Positions 13,034 through 13,655 of a stretch of 13,655 nucleotides of DNA are shown one piece after another. Origin of the DNA: Candidatus Colimorpha enterica (GTDB taxonomy: Bacteria > Bacillota > Clostridia > Oscillospirales > CAG-272). Below the pieces are notes generated by a model. That model did not search any database, was not told the DNA's origin, and worked only from the letters and a program-made list of their open reading frames with translations. Numbering within the stretch: position 1 is the stretch's first letter; each line of letters starts with the position of its first letter. Where the stretch lies: positions 1 through 13,655 of the forward strand of contig JAGHTD010000231.1 in NCBI GenBank assembly GCA_018065475.1, written 5' to 3'. The position numbers and the translations under genes are program-made.

Positions 13034-13655
13034 TTTTCTCGCCCTCCGCTGTCTGATTTTTCTGCTTTTTGACCTTTTTACCCTTCGACGAGATGATGAC
13101 GAGAGCGACGATGACGACGATCGCCGTCATAAGCTTGACGTCGGAGGACCAGATAATGTTGTTGAGACGGTTGTAGTTGAAGATGAAGGCGTAAACTATC
13201 CTGTAAATGACCGCACCGACGGCAACGCCGAGGAGGCGGAAGAAGAAGTGGTTGATCCTGCCGAAGATCGCCTCGCCGATGATGATCGAGGCAAGGCCGA
13301 TGACTATCGAGCCGACACCCATCTGCGCGTCGGCAGAGTTGTTGTACTGGCAGTTAAGCGCGCCGGAAACGGCGATGAGGCCGTTTGCGAGGGCGAGGCC
13401 GAGGATCTTCATATTGTCGGTATTGATTCCCTGCGCGCGGCACATTTTTTCGTTATTTCCCGTCGCTCTGATCGCGCATCCGATCTCGGTTCCGAAGAAC
13501 CAGTACATTATACCGATTATCGCGATGACGAAAACCGCGCCGAAGACGAGGGCGGTCGCCTTTTTGTTCATTCCCGTAAGGGATTTGAGGAAGTTGTAAA
13601 GCGTTTTGTCGGAGAAATTGAGGAGCGAAAGGTTTGACGTGCCGTTGCTTCCCGA
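13026..13655 (-). CDS. ABC transporter permease, TrpY/COG4120 type, 5'-truncated by the window edge
   Basis: The frame is open to the right edge, showing 209 C-terminal residues; an ATG at 13571 is internal because the preceding visible residues (GTSNLSLLNFSDKTLYNFLK) read as normal protein and continue off the edge. The protein belongs to the branched-chain-type permease superfamily (BPD_transp_2 fold): hydrophobic span ALVFGAVFVIAIIGIMYWFF, the coupling segment EIGCAIRATGNNEKMCRAQGIN, then LALANGLIAVSGAL, a Gly-rich re-entrant stretch GVGSIVIGLASIIIGE, and two more spans. The basic C-terminus (KGKKVKKQKNQ) is cytoplasmic. The segment TEIGCAIRATGNN is typical of permeases paired with COG1101 ATPases. 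The binding protein and the promoter would be expected further right, outside the window. Confidence 0.9.
   Translation of the reverse strand, partial: SGSNGTSNLSLLNFSDKTLYNFLKSLTGMNKKATALVFGAVFVIAIIGIMYWFFGTEIGCAIRATGNNEKMCRAQGINTDNMKILGLALANGLIAVSGALNCQYNNSADAQMGVGSIVIGLASIIIGEAIFGRINHFFFRLLGVAVGAVIYRIVYAFIFNYNRLNNIIWSSDVKLMTAIVVIVALVIISSKGKKVKKQKNQTAEGEKNG

Noticed and set aside
12371..13637. Overlapping plus-strand open frames (233 and 235 codons) opposite the right-hand transporter genes
   Set aside because: Shadows of the ATPase and permease; their products are low-complexity and Asp/Glu/Arg-rich.

Overview
The window looks like a chromosomal segment of a strictly anaerobic, low-to-mid GC Gram-positive bacterium, most likely a gut-type member of the Clostridia (Oscillospiraceae or a relative). 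The reasons are a single-chain clostridial pyruvate:ferredoxin oxidoreductase, strong AGGAGG-type ribosome binding sites, Thr/Glu-rich lipoprotein linkers of the clostridial style, housekeeping promoters that match TTGACA-17-TATAAT, and intergenic DNA crowded with palindromic repeats. The taxonomic call is inference; no rRNA gene is present.

Layout, left to right. (1) Positions 1-2693 (+) hold the C-terminal three quarters of pyruvate:ferredoxin oxidoreductase, closed by a terminator. (2) A perfect consensus promoter at 2739-2767 then drives a Thr-rich lipoprotein of unknown function and, 45 bp later, an apparently cytoplasmic pectate-lyase-3-type beta-helix protein. A bidirectional terminator at 5234-5260 ends this block. 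(3) On the minus strand lies a complete branched-chain amino acid (LIV-type) ABC importer, transcribed right to left: a 64-aa membrane miniprotein, livK (binding lipoprotein), then livH, livM, livG and livF. There are two promoters of perfect consensus, one before the miniprotein/livK and one before livHMGF. A terminator-like hairpin sits between the miniprotein and livK, and a strong hairpin between livK and livHMGF. This arrangement would allow the binding protein, permeases and ATPases to be made in different amounts. (4) Further right on the minus strand are tadA (tRNA adenosine deaminase) with a structured leader and, upstream of it, a 74-aa charged protein of unknown function. Each has its own promoter.

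(5) Positions 11393-12167 contain no gene I can support. They hold a dense set of repeats: a roughly 21-bp-period array of small hairpins, three copies of a GTAGGGG...CCCGCTT hairpin unit (two forward, one reverse) whose stems differ while staying paired, and a roughly 270-bp imperfect palindrome with arms of about 90 bp. This is the most unusual part of the window. (6) At the right edge, on the minus strand, is the end of a second ABC importer of the TrpXYZ/COG4120-COG1101 type: the C-terminal part of a permease overlapping a complete ATPase, followed by a strong terminator.

Taken together, the genes describe an amino-acid-fermenting or amino-acid-scavenging anaerobe. Two ABC importers bring in small organic solutes (branched-chain amino acids for one, possibly aromatic or other amino acids for the other), and pyruvate:ferredoxin oxidoreductase supplies acetyl-CoA and reduced ferredoxin. 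I found no clear evidence of a wholly new multi-gene system. The repeat cluster, the miniprotein ahead of livK and the lipoprotein/beta-helix pair are the undescribed-looking items.
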